From CADEDH01 sp965262175 (lineage in GTDB: Bacteria > Actinomycetota > Acidimicrobiia > Acidimicrobiales > SZUA-35): a stretch of 64,000 bases of DNA. Location of the stretch: positions 1,240,001 to 1,304,000 of the forward strand of contig CBDHES010000002.1 in NCBI GenBank assembly GCA_965262175.1. Direction: 5' to 3'. The notes beneath the pieces were generated by a model that was given only the letters and a program-made list of their open reading frames with translations, ran no database searches and had not been told where the DNA came from. How positions within the stretch are numbered: position 1 is the first letter of the stretch; each line of letters begins with the position of its first letter. A program made the translations under genes and the position numbers. Below are positions 42,777 through 52,632 of the stretch, one piece after another.

Positions 42777-44599
42777 CCCGACGGGCGGGCGGCTCCCGCC
42801 CGTCGAGCCCCATGGGGCATCATGGATGGGTGTGGGTCGGGGGTCTGCAGCCGGTTGAGGGGCGCTCCGGGTCGGCGTCGTGGGCCGTCGTGGCGCTGCT
42901 GCTCCGCCCCGTGCTCGTCTTCGGGGTCGCCACCGCGCTCGGTCACCACCTCGCCTCCCGCTCGGACGCCTACGAACCCTCCGGCGAGAGCTACCTCGAC
43001 TGGATCGGTCGGTTCTGGCGGATCGACGAGATGGTCGACGGCTTCGAGCCCGTGCTGCAACTCATCGGCGGCGGGACCGTGGTGGCGACGATCGGGGGCC
43101 TCCTCTTGGGGTCGGTGGCCGGCTCCCGGCTGGGCCGGGCCTCCCAGGGCCTGTGGGTACCGCTCGTCTCGGCGATCGGGCCGCTCGCTTCGGTGCTCGC
43201 CGCCTACGTGGCGGTCGAACGGCTGAGCCTGGCGCCGGCCGGGGCGGTCTCGGTGCTCGACGACCCCGTGGAAGCCGTTCGCCGCCTCGCCGCCCCGGCG
43301 GTGGCGGTCGCGGTGCCTCTCATGCCGGCGTTGGCCACCATGTGGTCCCGGGCTGCGCCGGCCAGCGAGCACTACGGCGCCGCCGCGGCCGGTTCGCTCC
43401 TCGCCGACCGAAGCGAACCCCACCGGGGGTGGCGGTTCGGGTTCCCGGTCGCCGGCCTCATCGCCGGGGTGGTGGTGGCGGCCGTGGCCTTCGACCGGGT
43501 CGACGTCGGTCGCCCGCTGGCCGAGCGCCCGGCTCTGGCCCTCGACGTGCTGGGGCTCGTCGCCGCCGGGGCGGCGGTGGTGACCCTCGTCGTCGACATC
43601 GTCGGGCTGCGTCCGGTCCGCCCCACCCGACCCAGTCCGGCCGCTCTCCGGCTGGCCCGCTACTCGACGACGCCGTCGTCGCCGACCCTCCTGGTGTTGG
43701 CGGCGGTCGGTGCCATCGGCCTGATCGTCGCCTCGGTCCTCCGGTGGGGTCGGGGCGGCGACGGCTCGGTCGACCGGGCGCTCGGTGCGCTCGGGCCGCT
43801 GCTCGCTTCGGCGGTCGTGGCCGGTGCGGTGGCCACCGTCGTCGCCGTCGGGCTCGTCGTCGCCCACCAGCGGCTCGGGCCGGCCGGCCAGGTGGTGCCG
43901 GGGGCGGTCATCGACGCGCTGTGGTGGCCGCTGGTGCCGATGGTGGCGGTGACGGCCGCCGCCTACCCACCCGGAGGTCCGGGACCCAACGCGGCGATGC
44001 TGGTGGTGGTGACCGTCGGCCTGATCCCGGTCGGCTACCGAGCGGTCCGTCGGGAGCCGCTGTCGGCCGACGTCGGCGGGATGGTCCGGGTCGTCGGGGC
44101 CGGATTCCTGGTGGCCGCGGCGGCGCTCACCGCCCTGACCGCGGCGTCGTTCCTCCTGCCGACCACCACGACGCCGTCCCTCGGCCATCAGGTCATCGAT
44201 GGCCTGGGTCGGCTCGGCACCAACCTGGGGGCGGCGCTGACACCGGCCGCCGTCGTGGCCGCCGCCCTGCTCGTCCTCAACGGGCTGGGAACGAGCCTGA
44301 TCCGCCTCGGGTGGCAGGCGACCGCCGACCGGCAGATCGCCGATCTGGAGGAGCCGGAAGATCTCCTGCTGGGGGCCGGCCCCGGTCCCGAACGGCCCGT
44401 CGGGCTGCACGTACCCCACGCCGGGCCGGCGACGGCCCCGGGGTTCGGCGGGCTGGCAACGGCGCCCGGGTTCGGCGGGCTGGCCGAGCCCGATGCCAGC
44501 GAGGTGGACACCGCGGTGTTCGACGAGCCGGTCGCCGTCGAGGAGTGGCCCCGCCACCCGCCGCCGATCTCGGGTCCCGATCGAGATCACCACCGGTGA
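42773..44599 (+). CDS. Multi-pass membrane protein like two degenerate DppC-type permeases
   Basis: 608 aa, about 12 helices. The second half ends T-T-P-S-L-G-H-Q-V-I-D-G-L-G followed by A-L-L-V-L-N-G-L-G-T-S-L-I-R-L-G, matching the end of DppC-type oligopeptide permeases (L-G-F-L-G-x-G-x-x-x-P-x-P-S-W-G ... L-N-L-L-G-D-G-L-R-D). The first half looks like a similar but weaker copy. No substrate-binding protein or ATPase is adjacent for it. The C-terminus carries a tandem A-T-A-P-G-F-G-G-L repeat and an acidic tail. GTG 42773 overlaps the DLH stop; GTG 42830 with CATCAT 6 nt upstream is the leaderless alternative. Confidence 0.6.
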   Translation: MTRRAGGSRPSSPMGHHGWVWVGGLQPVEGRSGSASWAVVALLLRPVLVFGVATALGHHLASRSDAYEPSGESYLDWIGRFWRIDEMVDGFEPVLQLIGGGTVVATIGGLLLGSVAGSRLGRASQGLWVPLVSAIGPLASVLAAYVAVERLSLAPAGAVSVLDDPVEAVRRLAAPAVAVAVPLMPALATMWSRAAPASEHYGAAAAGSLLADRSEPHRGWRFGFPVAGLIAGVVVAAVAFDRVDVGRPLAERPALALDVLGLVAAGAAVVTLVVDIVGLRPVRPTRPSPAALRLARYSTTPSSPTLLVLAAVGAIGLIVASVLRWGRGGDGSVDRALGALGPLLASAVVAGAVATVVAVGLVVAHQRLGPAGQVVPGAVIDALWWPLVPMVAVTAAAYPPGGPGPNAAMLVVVTVGLIPVGYRAVRREPLSADVGGMVRVVGAGFLVAAAALTALTAASFLLPTTTTPSLGHQVIDGLGRLGTNLGAALTPAAVVAAALLVLNGLGTSLIRLGWQATADRQIADLEEPEDLLLGAGPGPERPVGLHVPHAGPATAPGFGGLATAPGFGGLAEPDASEVDTAVFDEPVAVEEWPRHPPPISGPDRDHHR

Positions 44600-44680
44600 C
44601 GACCCCACCCCTGGGACCGACTTCGGTGGATATCGCCGTCGCGACGCCAATCCGGGCCGCCAGCCGGTAATAGTGGGGCG

Positions 44681-45613
44681 ATGTCATCGTCGCCGGTGCT
44701 CATCCAGGCCCGAGGGGTCACCAAGAGCTACGGCCGGCACCGGGTCCTGGAAGGGGTCGACTTCGACATCGCCGAGGGCGTGACCGGGCTCCTCGGGGCC
44801 AACGGCAGCGGGAAGACGACCCTGCTGGGCATGATCCTCGGCCTCCACCCGGTCGACGACGGCTCGCTCCGGGTCTACGGCCGCGACCCGTGGTCCGACG
44901 GCGCCGAGGTGCGGGCCCTGACCGGCTACGCCCCCGAGCACCACACGTTGCCACCCGATCTCCGGGCCGACGAGTTCGTCCGCCACATCGCCGAGCTGCA
45001 CGGGCTTCCGCCGGCCGAGGCGACCACCCGAGCCAGCGATGCCCTGTGGTTGGTCGACCTGGGCGAGGAGCGGTTCCGTCCGCTTGGCACGATGAGCACC
45101 GGGCAACGCCAGCGGGTGAAGCTGGCCCAGGCCATCGCCCACGACCCTCGCCTGGTCCTCCTCGACGAGCCGACCGACGGGCTCGACCCGGTCCAGCGCC
45201 ACGCCATGCTCGAGTTGATCAGGAAGGTGGCGATCGGGTTCGGGATCAACGTCCTGCTGTCGTCCCATCTGCTCGACGAGGTCGAGCAGATCTGCGACAA
45301 CGTCGTCATCATCGGCGAGGGCAAGGCGCTGGCGTCGGGAGCCCTGGCCGACCTCCAGGGCGGATCGGAGGGCGAGCTGACCCTGGTCGTCGACGGTACC
45401 GAAGGCCAGGTCCAGGCGGTGGTCGACCACCTCCTGGCCCGGGGGCTGGCCGTCGACGTGTCGGGCCGTCACCTGTCGATCACGATCGGCGACGACCTCG
45501 ACGCCGCCCTCGACGTGGCCCGTGACGCCTGCGTGACCGCCGAAGCCGGCATCGTCCGGCTCGGTCGGAGTCGGCTCAGCCTCGAAGATGTCTTCCTGGA
45601 GCGGCTGGGATGA
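44681..45613 (+). CDS. ABC transporter ATP-binding protein, exporter pair 1
   Basis: 310 aa. Walker A G-A-N-G-S-G-K-T-T, signature M-S-T-G-Q-R-Q-R (LSGGQ variant), Walker B L-V-L-L-D-E-P-T-D-G-L-D-P and H-switch S-S-H-L. The C-terminal extension resembles that of NatA/CcmA-type exporters. ATG 44681 follows TAATAG by 7 nt (leaderless spacing). It overlaps its permease by ATGA. Confidence 0.93.
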   Translation: MSSSPVLIQARGVTKSYGRHRVLEGVDFDIAEGVTGLLGANGSGKTTLLGMILGLHPVDDGSLRVYGRDPWSDGAEVRALTGYAPEHHTLPPDLRADEFVRHIAELHGLPPAEATTRASDALWLVDLGEERFRPLGTMSTGQRQRVKLAQAIAHDPRLVLLDEPTDGLDPVQRHAMLELIRKVAIGFGINVLLSSHLLDEVEQICDNVVIIGEGKALASGALADLQGGSEGELTLVVDGTEGQVQAVVDHLLARGLAVDVSGRHLSITIGDDLDAALDVARDACVTAEAGIVRLGRSRLSLEDVFLERLG

Positions 45614-46476
45614 CCGAGGCCCGGATCTTCGACCAGGGCTACCGCCGCTACGACGGCCCCCGGACCGGAACCACCGGCGCCATCCGGTCGCTGGTGAAGC
45701 ACAGCGTCCGCCACGCACTCGGCCTCGGCCGCAAGACCCAACACAAGGTGGTCCCGATCGGGATCATCGTCATGGCCTACCTCCCGGCGGCGGTGTTCAT
45801 CGGTGCCGCCGCCCTGATCCCGGTCGACACCGAGGAGTTCCTTCCCTCCTACGCCGAGTACTACGGCTTCGTCGCGGCCACGATCTATCTCCTGGCGGGG
45901 TTCACCGCGCCGGAGCTGCTGTGCTCCGATCGGCGCAGCGGTCTGCTCGGTGTCTACCTGGCCTCCCCCCTCAACCGGACCCGCTACCTCCAGGGCAAGG
46001 CGATCGGCGTGTTCCTGATCCTGCTTCTGGTGACGCTGGGTCCCCCGCTGCTGATGCTGATCGCCTTCAGCCTCCAGAACATGGGGCCGGACGGGTTCGT
46101 CGAGTGGATCAGGGTGTTCGGCCGGATCGTCGCCTCCTCGGCGGTGATCGGCGTGTTGTACACCGCGATCGGGCTGGGGATCAGCGCCACCACCGACCGC
46201 ATCCCGGTGGCGACGGCGACGATCATGGCCCTCATCCCCGGGTCGGCCGTCGTCACCGACCTCCTGGTCGACGAGGCCGGGGTCGACCCGGCCGTCCGCC
46301 TGTTGAACCTGCTGTTCCTCCCCCGGGCCATCGTGTTCCGCATCCACGACGAGCTGGGCGGGTGGCCGACGAGGGAGAACCCGACCTGGACCCTGTGGGC
46401 GGCGCTGGCCGCCTGGACGTTGGTCTCCCTCACCTGGGTCTGGTTCCGGTACCGGACCCTGCTGGTGCGGCGATGA
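45610..46476 (+). CDS. ABC-2 type permease, exporter pair 1
   Basis: 288 aa with six helices; the N-terminus begins E-A-R-I-F-D-Q-G-Y-R-R-Y-D-G-P-R, characteristic of a group of actinobacterial ABC-2 permeases. It pairs with the ATPase at 44681, with which it overlaps by 4 bp, and its stop overlaps the next ATPase start. The substrate is unknown; drug, lipid or small peptide are possible. Confidence 0.88.
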   Translation: MTEARIFDQGYRRYDGPRTGTTGAIRSLVKHSVRHALGLGRKTQHKVVPIGIIVMAYLPAAVFIGAAALIPVDTEEFLPSYAEYYGFVAATIYLLAGFTAPELLCSDRRSGLLGVYLASPLNRTRYLQGKAIGVFLILLLVTLGPPLLMLIAFSLQNMGPDGFVEWIRVFGRIVASSAVIGVLYTAIGLGISATTDRIPVATATIMALIPGSAVVTDLLVDEAGVDPAVRLLNLLFLPRAIVFRIHDELGGWPTRENPTWTLWAALAAWTLVSLTWVWFRYRTLLVRR

Positions 46477-47516
46477 CCGGCCCGCCGATCGACGTGGAGA
46501 AACCAGGCCCGGTCGGCCCGGGGCCGGCCGGGCCCGGGCCAGCCCCGACCGCCCCCGGTCCCGGTGCCCCGCCCGCCCCGTGGCCCCCGCCCGGGGCGAC
46601 GCTGGCCGCCCAGGCGGTGTCGAAGTCGTTCGGGAGTCTGGTGGCGGTCTCGGACGTGACGTTCGCCGTCGGTCCGGGGGTGACGGCCCTCCTCGGCCCC
46701 AACGGGGCCGGCAAGTCGACGCTGATCCGGCTGCTGTGCGGCCTGACCCCGCCGTCGACCGGGCGGGTCTGGGTGGCCGGCGGCGATCCCCGGCGCGACC
46801 GTCGATCGCGGGCCCGGATCGGCCTCGTGCCCCAGCAGGATGGCGTGTTCGAACGGGAACGGGCCCTCGACGTGGTCGCCCTCGCCGCCACCCTGTCCCA
46901 CCTACCCGACCCGATCGATCGGGCCCGGGCGGCCCTCAACACCGTCGAGCTCGACCCCGACGAGGCCCGCCCGGTCGGCGCCTACTCCAAGGGCATGCGG
47001 CAGCGGGTCAAGATCGCTCAGGCGATCGTCCACGGCCCCGAGGTCGTCGTCCTCGACGAGCCCCTCAACGGGCTCGACCCTCGCCAGCGGCGAGCGATGA
47101 TCGAGCTGTTCCAGCGTCTCGGGGCCGAGGGACGGACGGTGCTCGTGTCGAGCCACGTCCTGGAGGAGGTCGAGCGGTTCGGGTCCGACGTGGTCGTCGT
47201 CGCTCGGGGCCGATTGGCGGCCCAAGGCGACTTCCGGGCGATCCGGGACCTGATGGACGATCAGCCCCGCCGGATCCGGATCGGCTGCGACCGGGCCCCC
47301 GAGGTCGCCGCCCTCCTCCTCCAGTGGGGATCGATCACCGGGTGCACGGTGCTGGGGGCCAGCCAGCTGGAGGTGACCTCGGTCGACGCCCGGACCTTCC
47401 GCCGCCACCTCCCGGCGGCGTGCCATCGGCTCGGCATCCGCCTCCACGACGTGACCCCCCTCGACGAAGACCTCGACAGCGTCTTCCGATACCTGGTCGG
47501 AGGGCCGCAGGTATGA
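46473..47516 (+). CDS. ABC transporter ATP-binding protein, exporter pair 2
   Basis: 347 aa. A P/G-rich head of about 40 residues precedes G-P-N-G-A-G-K-S-T (Walker A), Y-S-K-G-M-R-Q-R (signature) and V-V-V-L-D-E-P-L-N-G-L-D-P (Walker B). It overlaps pair 1 permease and the following permease by ATGA. The proline-rich head is unusual for this family and could be an unneeded extension if translation starts later. Confidence 0.92.
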   Translation: MTGPPIDVEKPGPVGPGPAGPGPAPTAPGPGAPPAPWPPPGATLAAQAVSKSFGSLVAVSDVTFAVGPGVTALLGPNGAGKSTLIRLLCGLTPPSTGRVWVAGGDPRRDRRSRARIGLVPQQDGVFERERALDVVALAATLSHLPDPIDRARAALNTVELDPDEARPVGAYSKGMRQRVKIAQAIVHGPEVVVLDEPLNGLDPRQRRAMIELFQRLGAEGRTVLVSSHVLEEVERFGSDVVVVARGRLAAQGDFRAIRDLMDDQPRRIRIGCDRAPEVAALLLQWGSITGCTVLGASQLEVTSVDARTFRRHLPAACHRLGIRLHDVTPLDEDLDSVFRYLVGGPQV

Positions 47517-48319
47517 CGTCCCCGACCGAACCACCGGCCCCGGCGCCATCCCCGATCGACGACGGCGGCCACCACCCACCCGGCCCGGCGGTGCCGACCA
47601 CCGTGCTGTGGGCCCTCTACCGGCTCTTGCTCCGGTCCCAGCTGACCCGCGGCAAACTGATCCTGGTCGGCGTGATGGGGGCGATGGCCATCCTGTTGGC
47701 GGCCCTGATCGGGGCCGACGCCATCGACGACCGGGATCGGCTCGAAGCGATCGTCGGCTCGCTGTGGTTCTTCGGCCTGGGGCTGATGGTCCCGATCCTG
47801 TGCCTCGTGCTGTCGACGTCGGCCCTCGGCCAGCTCGTCGAGGACGAGATCCTGGTCTACCTCTGGCTCCGACCGATCCCCCGCTGGGTCCTGGCGCTGG
47901 CCGCCTGGCTCTCGGCGGCGACGGTGGCCATCCCGCTCACCGTGCTCCCCCTGACCGTGGCCACCGCCGTCGGCACCCGGCTCGATCCGACCGCCACCGC
48001 AGCGATGGCAGCCTCGGTGGCGATGGCCTCCCTCGTCTACAGCGCGCTGTTCGTCCTGCTCGGACTCGTCGTCCGCCGGTCGCTGATCGTCGGGATGATC
48101 TACGTCTTCATCTGGGAGTTCTTCGTGGCCCGGGTCGGTCAGGGGGCGGCCCGACTGTCGATCAACACCTACCCCAGCTCGATCCTGGCCCGGATGACCG
48201 ATGTCGAGCTACCGCTGGCCGACCGGCTCATGTCGACCGCCATCATCACCCCGATCGTCGTGGCGATCGTCGCCGTGGCGATCACCGGGTGGTGGCTGAA
48301 CCGCACCGACGTGGCCTGA
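47513..48319 (+). CDS. ABC-2 type permease, exporter pair 2
   Basis: 268 aa with about six helices, G-L-M-V-P-I-L-C-L-V-L-S-T-S-A-L-G-Q-L-V-E-D-E-I-L being the typical central region of ABC-2 permeases. It completes the four-gene exporter operon (ATPase, permease, ATPase, permease), all linked by 4-bp overlaps, so two heterologous transporters or one four-part complex are made from one mRNA. Confidence 0.85.
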   Translation: MTSPTEPPAPAPSPIDDGGHHPPGPAVPTTVLWALYRLLLRSQLTRGKLILVGVMGAMAILLAALIGADAIDDRDRLEAIVGSLWFFGLGLMVPILCLVLSTSALGQLVEDEILVYLWLRPIPRWVLALAAWLSAATVAIPLTVLPLTVATAVGTRLDPTATAAMAASVAMASLVYSALFVLLGLVVRRSLIVGMIYVFIWEFFVARVGQGAARLSINTYPSSILARMTDVELPLADRLMSTAIITPIVVAIVAVAITGWWLNRTDVA

Positions 48320-48349
48320 CCGATCTCGCTCCGGTCCCCTACCGGTGGG

Positions 48350-48355
48350 TACCGT
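48350..48355 (+). promoter_or_regulatory. Leaderless-type -10 TACCGT of the MATE gene
   Basis: TACCGT, 6 nt, ATG 48362. Confidence 0.5.
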
Positions 48356-48361
48356 CGAGCG

Positions 48362-49696
48362 ATGCGGTTCCGCTCGGTCCACGACCGTGACATCGCCCGG
48401 TTGGCGGTGCCGGCCTTCGGAACCCTGATCGCCGGCCCGGCCTACGTCCTGGCCGACACCGCCATCGTCGGTCACCTCGGCACGGTCGAGCTGGCCGGCC
48501 TCGCCCTGGCGTCGACGGTGCTGCTGACGGTGCACGGGTTGATGATCTTCCTGGCCTACGGGACCACGTCGACCGTTGCCCGGCTGATCGGCGCCGGTGA
48601 CGAGGCCAGCGCGGCCCGGCTCTCGGTCCAGGGGCTGTGGTTGGCGGCGGCCCTCGGGGTCGGGTTCACCGCGGTGTCGATCGCCGCCGCCCGGCCCTTG
48701 ATCCGGATCCTGGGCGGGGTGGGGCCGGAGCTCGACGCCGGGGTGACCTACCTCCAGGTGTCGGCCCTCGGTCTCCCGTTCCTGTTGCTGACCCTGGCCG
48801 GGTCCGGCGCCTTCCACGGCCGGCAGAACACCCGGACGCCGCTGGTCCTGGCGGTGCTGGGCAACGCCGCCAACCTGGTCATCGAGATCGTGCTGATCTA
48901 CGGGTTCGGGTTCGGGATCGGCGCCTCGGCCGCTGCGACCGTCGTCGCCCAGGTCGGGGTCGGCCTGATCTACGGGCACCGGGTGTTGGGCTGGGCCCGG
49001 GCGCTCGACGTCGCCTTCGCCCCCGACCGGGCGCTGATCGGCGATCTCCTCCGCGCCGGTCGGCCGCTGATGATCCGGACCCTGGCCCTGCGGGGGTCGT
49101 TCACCTTCTCGACGGCGGTGGCGGCCCGGATCGGGGTGGTCGAGGTCGGTGCCCACCAGATCGGGCTGGAGATCTGGTCGACCCTGGCCCTGGCCCTCGA
49201 CGCGGTGGCCATCGCCGGCCAGGCCCTGACCGGGCGGTGGTTGGGGGCCGGCGAAGTCGAACGAGCCCGGGACGCAGCCCGCCGGATGATCGAGCTCGAC
49301 GTGGCGGTCGGCGTGGTGGTCGGTGCGGCGTTGCTGGCGGCCCGGGAGCCGATCGCCCGGATCTTCACCGACGATCCCGAGGTGATCGCCGCCACGGTGT
49401 TCATCCTGTGGTGGGTGGCGATCTCGGCCCCGATCAACGGCTACGTGTTCGCCCTCGACGGCATCCTGATCGGGGCCGGCGATCTCGCCTACCTCGGCTG
49501 GTCGATGGTGGCGGTGTCGGTCGTGTTCGCCGGGCTCGGGACCGCCGTGCTGACCACCGGGGCCGGCCTGGGCTGGTTGTGGACGGCGCTGTGCGCCTAC
49601 ATGGCCCTCCGGGCGGTGGCCGTCGGCTGGCGGTGGCGAGGGGAAGCGTGGTTGGTCGCCGGCCGACCGGCCTCGGAGCCCGACGCCGCCACCTGA
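48362..49696 (+). CDS. MATE family efflux transporter (DinF type)
   Basis: 444 aa, 12 helices. The start R-D-I-A-R-L-A-V-P-A-F-G and L-A-D-T-A-I-V-G-H-L-G are the DinF/MATE hallmarks. It exports cationic drugs or similar compounds in exchange for H+ or Na+. It has its own promoter and converges with gatB. Confidence 0.92.
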   Translation: MRFRSVHDRDIARLAVPAFGTLIAGPAYVLADTAIVGHLGTVELAGLALASTVLLTVHGLMIFLAYGTTSTVARLIGAGDEASAARLSVQGLWLAAALGVGFTAVSIAAARPLIRILGGVGPELDAGVTYLQVSALGLPFLLLTLAGSGAFHGRQNTRTPLVLAVLGNAANLVIEIVLIYGFGFGIGASAAATVVAQVGVGLIYGHRVLGWARALDVAFAPDRALIGDLLRAGRPLMIRTLALRGSFTFSTAVAARIGVVEVGAHQIGLEIWSTLALALDAVAIAGQALTGRWLGAGEVERARDAARRMIELDVAVGVVVGAALLAAREPIARIFTDDPEVIAATVFILWWVAISAPINGYVFALDGILIGAGDLAYLGWSMVAVSVVFAGLGTAVLTTGAGLGWLWTALCAYMALRAVAVGWRWRGEAWLVAGRPASEPDAAT

Positions 49697-49714
49697 CCGG
49701 GAGCCGGCCCGAAC

Positions 49715-51184
49715 CTAGCCCCCGGCGGCGGACCGCTTGGCCGCCAGGAGCTGGGCCACGACCTTGCCGTCGGCCTGGCCACGGGTCGCCTTCATCACCT
49801 GGCCGGTGAAGAACCCCTGGAGCTTGCCCCGTGTCTTGTCGTCGCCCCCGACGAACCGCTCCCACTCGTCGGCGCTGTCGGCGATGATGCCGTCGAGGAC
49901 CGCCTCCAACTCGGAGGTGTCCATCGCCTCGAAGCCTCGGGCCTCGGCGATCGCCGCCGGCTCGGTCCCCGTCTCGACCATCTCGGCCAGCACCTGCTTG
50001 GCCTGGGTGGCGGTCAACGACCCCGAGGTCTCCATCTCGATCAAGGCCGCGAAGTGACCCGGATCGAGGTCGGCGGCCCCGTCGACCGCCAGGTTGTTGG
50101 CGACGTGGGTCGCCACCCGGTCGGGGTCGGCCCCAGCGTCGATCGCCGCCCCGGCCAGCTCGTCGAGGCCCCGGAGGACCACCATGGCCGCGCCGTCGGG
50201 AGCCACGCCGGCGTCGATCAGGGTCTGGCGCCGGTCCCGGGGAAGCGCCGGCAGGGCGGCCCGGATCTCCTCGACCCACGCCGGATCGGGCTCGATCGGC
50301 ACCAGGTCGGGATCGGGGAAGTAGCGGTAGTCCTCGGCCTCCTCCTTCGACCGACCGGGCCGGGTCCGGCCGGCCTCCTCGTCCCAGTGGCGGGTCTCCT
50401 GGATCGGCCGCTCGCCGGCCTCGTACAGCTCGACGTGTCGCTTGGCCTCGTATTCGATGGCCCGACCCAGCGATCGGAGCGAGTTGACGTTCTTGATCTC
50501 GCACCTGGTCCGGAGCTCATCGGCCCCCGAGGGGCGCACCGACACGTTGGCGTCGACCCGCAGCGACCCCTCCTCCATCTTCCCGTCGCTCGCTCCCACC
50601 GCGACCAGGATCGACCGCAACTCCTCGACGTACTCCTTGGCCTGCTCCGGGCCCCGGATGTCGGGGTGGCTGACGATCTCCACCAGGGGCACCCCGGCCC
50701 GGTTGTAGTCGACGAGGGAGTAGTCGGCATCGCTGATCCGCCCCGACGCCCCGACGTGGGTCGTCTTGCCGGTGTCCTCCTCGAGGTGGGCCCGCTCGAC
50801 GCGGATCGTCGACCCCGACGGCAGCTCGAGGCGGCCATCGACGTTGAGCGCCTCCTCGTACTGGCTGATCTGGTAGTCCTTCGGCATGTCGGGGTAGAAG
50901 TAGTTCTTCCGGGCGAAGACGCACCGTTGGATGGTGCAGTCGAGGGCCAGTCCGATGCGGATGGCCAGCTCGATGGCTCGACCGTTGACCACCGGCAGGG
51001 TGCCGGGCAGCCCGAGGCACACCGGGTGGACGTTGGTGTTGGGCTCGCCGCCGAACACGTTGCGGGCCGGGGAGAACATCTTGGTCTCGGTGGCCAGCTC
51101 GGCGTGGACCTCGAGCCCGATCACGAACTCCCAGTCGCCGGGGAGCAGGGCCGACTCGTCGACGGCGGTGTCGGTCGTGGTCAT
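49715..51184 (-). CDS. gatB: Aspartyl/glutamyl-tRNA(Asn/Gln) amidotransferase subunit B
   Basis: 489 aa. V-I-G-L-E-V-H-A-E-L is the GatB signature; the kinase-like catalytic cradle is followed by the helical and C-terminal YqeY-like tail. With GatA and GatC it converts Glu-tRNA(Gln) and Asp-tRNA(Asn) to the cognate amide forms. ATG 51184 overlaps gatA by ATGA. The frame continues upstream as shadow. Confidence 0.97.
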   Translation of the reverse strand: MTTTDTAVDESALLPGDWEFVIGLEVHAELATETKMFSPARNVFGGEPNTNVHPVCLGLPGTLPVVNGRAIELAIRIGLALDCTIQRCVFARKNYFYPDMPKDYQISQYEEALNVDGRLELPSGSTIRVERAHLEEDTGKTTHVGASGRISDADYSLVDYNRAGVPLVEIVSHPDIRGPEQAKEYVEELRSILVAVGASDGKMEEGSLRVDANVSVRPSGADELRTRCEIKNVNSLRSLGRAIEYEAKRHVELYEAGERPIQETRHWDEEAGRTRPGRSKEEAEDYRYFPDPDLVPIEPDPAWVEEIRAALPALPRDRRQTLIDAGVAPDGAAMVVLRGLDELAGAAIDAGADPDRVATHVANNLAVDGAADLDPGHFAALIEMETSGSLTATQAKQVLAEMVETGTEPAAIAEARGFEAMDTSELEAVLDGIIADSADEWERFVGGDDKTRGKLQGFFTGQVMKATRGQADGKVVAQLLAAKRSAAGG

Positions 51185-52632
51185 GACGGGGCCACCTCCT
51201 CCAGGGCTCGGGCGGCCCGGAACATGTCGATCTCCCCCAAGGCCGGCGCCATCACCTGAACCCCGATCGGCAGGCCGGCGTCGTCGGCTCCGAACGGGAC
51301 CGAGATCGCCGGGTGGCCGGTGAGGTTGGACGGGATGGTGCACACGTCGTTGAGGTACATGGTGAGCGGGTCGGCCTTCGCCCCCAGCTCGAACGCCACG
51401 CAGGGGGAGGTCGGGCACAGGAGGAGGTCGTGGTCGGCGTAGACCTCCTCGAACTGGCGGATCATCACCGTCCGGACCCGCTGGGCCCGACCGTAGAAGG
51501 CGTCCCAGTAGCCGGCCGACAGGGCGTAGGTGCCGAGCATGATCCGCCGTTTGACCTCGTCGCCGAAGCCGGCGGTCCGGGAGGCGGCCATCATCGAGGC
51601 GGTGTTGGGGCCGTCGCGCCGGAGCCCGTAGCGGACGCCGTCGTAGCGGGCGAGGTTCGACGACGCCTCGGCCGGGGCGATCATGTAGTACGCCGACAGG
51701 CCGGCCACCGTCGAGGGGACCGACACCGACTCGACCTTCGCCCCTGCGGCAGAGAGCCGTTCTGCGGCTTCGGTGGTCCGGGCCAGGACCTCGGGCTCGA
51801 ACCCGTCGAGGCCCTGCCCGCTGAGCTCGTCGATGATCCCGATCCGCAGCCCGTCGACCCCGTCGTCGAGATGGGCCGCCAGCTCCGGTGCTGGTCGGGG
51901 GATGGAGGTCGAGTCGCGGGGGTCGTGACCGCCGATGACCTCCAGCGCCGCTGCCGCGTCGGCCACCGAGGTGGTGAACGGACCGATCTGATCGAGGGAG
52001 CTGGCGAAGGCGATCAACCCGTAGCGGCTGACCCCGCCGTAGGTCGGCTTCACCCCGACGACCCCACAGAGCGAGGCCGGCTGGCGGATCGAGCCGCCGG
52101 TGTCGGAGCCGAACGCCAGGGGGACGAACCCGGCGGCCACCGCAGCGGCCGAACCGCCCGAGGAGCCACCGGGGACCCGGGTCGGGTCGTGGGGGTTGCG
52201 GGTCGGCCCGAACGCCGAGTTCTCGGTCGACGAGCCCATGGCGAACTCGTCGAGGTTGGTCTTGCCGATCACGATCGCCCCCGCCGCGCCCAACCGTTCG
52301 ACGACCGTCGCGTCGTAGGGGGGCGTCCATCCCTCGAGGATCCGCGACGAGCAGGTGGTCGGCACGCCTCGGGTGCAGAAGTTGTCCTTCAGGGCGACCG
52401 GGACCCCGGCCAGGGGCCCGGGGTCGTCGCCGGCCGCCACCGCGGCGTCGACGGCCGCCGCGGCGGCCCGGGCCTCGTCGACCATGACGTGGTTGAAGGC
52501 GTTGAGCTCGCCGTCGCCGGCCTCGATGCGGGCCAGGTGATCGTCGATGACCTCGACGGCTCCGACATCGCCGGCCCGCACGGCGGCGGCCAGCTCGATC
52601 GCCGTCCGCACCGGGCTGGACGCCGGGCTCAC
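51181..52632 (-). CDS. gatA: Aspartyl/glutamyl-tRNA(Asn/Gln) amidotransferase subunit A
   Basis: 483 aa. Amidase signature enzyme: P-V-A-L-K-D-N-F (catalytic Lys), G-G-S-S-G-G-S-A-A-A-V (cis-Ser) and G-S-D-T-G-G-S-I-R (nucleophilic Ser). It hydrolyses glutamine to supply ammonia to GatB. GTG 52632 gives the family N-terminus (T-A-I-E-L-A-A-A-V) and overlaps the gatC stop (GTGA); the frame at 52965 is wrong. Confidence 0.97.
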   Translation of the reverse strand: MSPASSPVRTAIELAAAVRAGDVGAVEVIDDHLARIEAGDGELNAFNHVMVDEARAAAAAVDAAVAAGDDPGPLAGVPVALKDNFCTRGVPTTCSSRILEGWTPPYDATVVERLGAAGAIVIGKTNLDEFAMGSSTENSAFGPTRNPHDPTRVPGGSSGGSAAAVAAGFVPLAFGSDTGGSIRQPASLCGVVGVKPTYGGVSRYGLIAFASSLDQIGPFTTSVADAAAALEVIGGHDPRDSTSIPRPAPELAAHLDDGVDGLRIGIIDELSGQGLDGFEPEVLARTTEAAERLSAAGAKVESVSVPSTVAGLSAYYMIAPAEASSNLARYDGVRYGLRRDGPNTASMMAASRTAGFGDEVKRRIMLGTYALSAGYWDAFYGRAQRVRTVMIRQFEEVYADHDLLLCPTSPCVAFELGAKADPLTMYLNDVCTIPSNLTGHPAISVPFGADDAGLPIGVQVMAPALGEIDMFRAARALEEVAPS

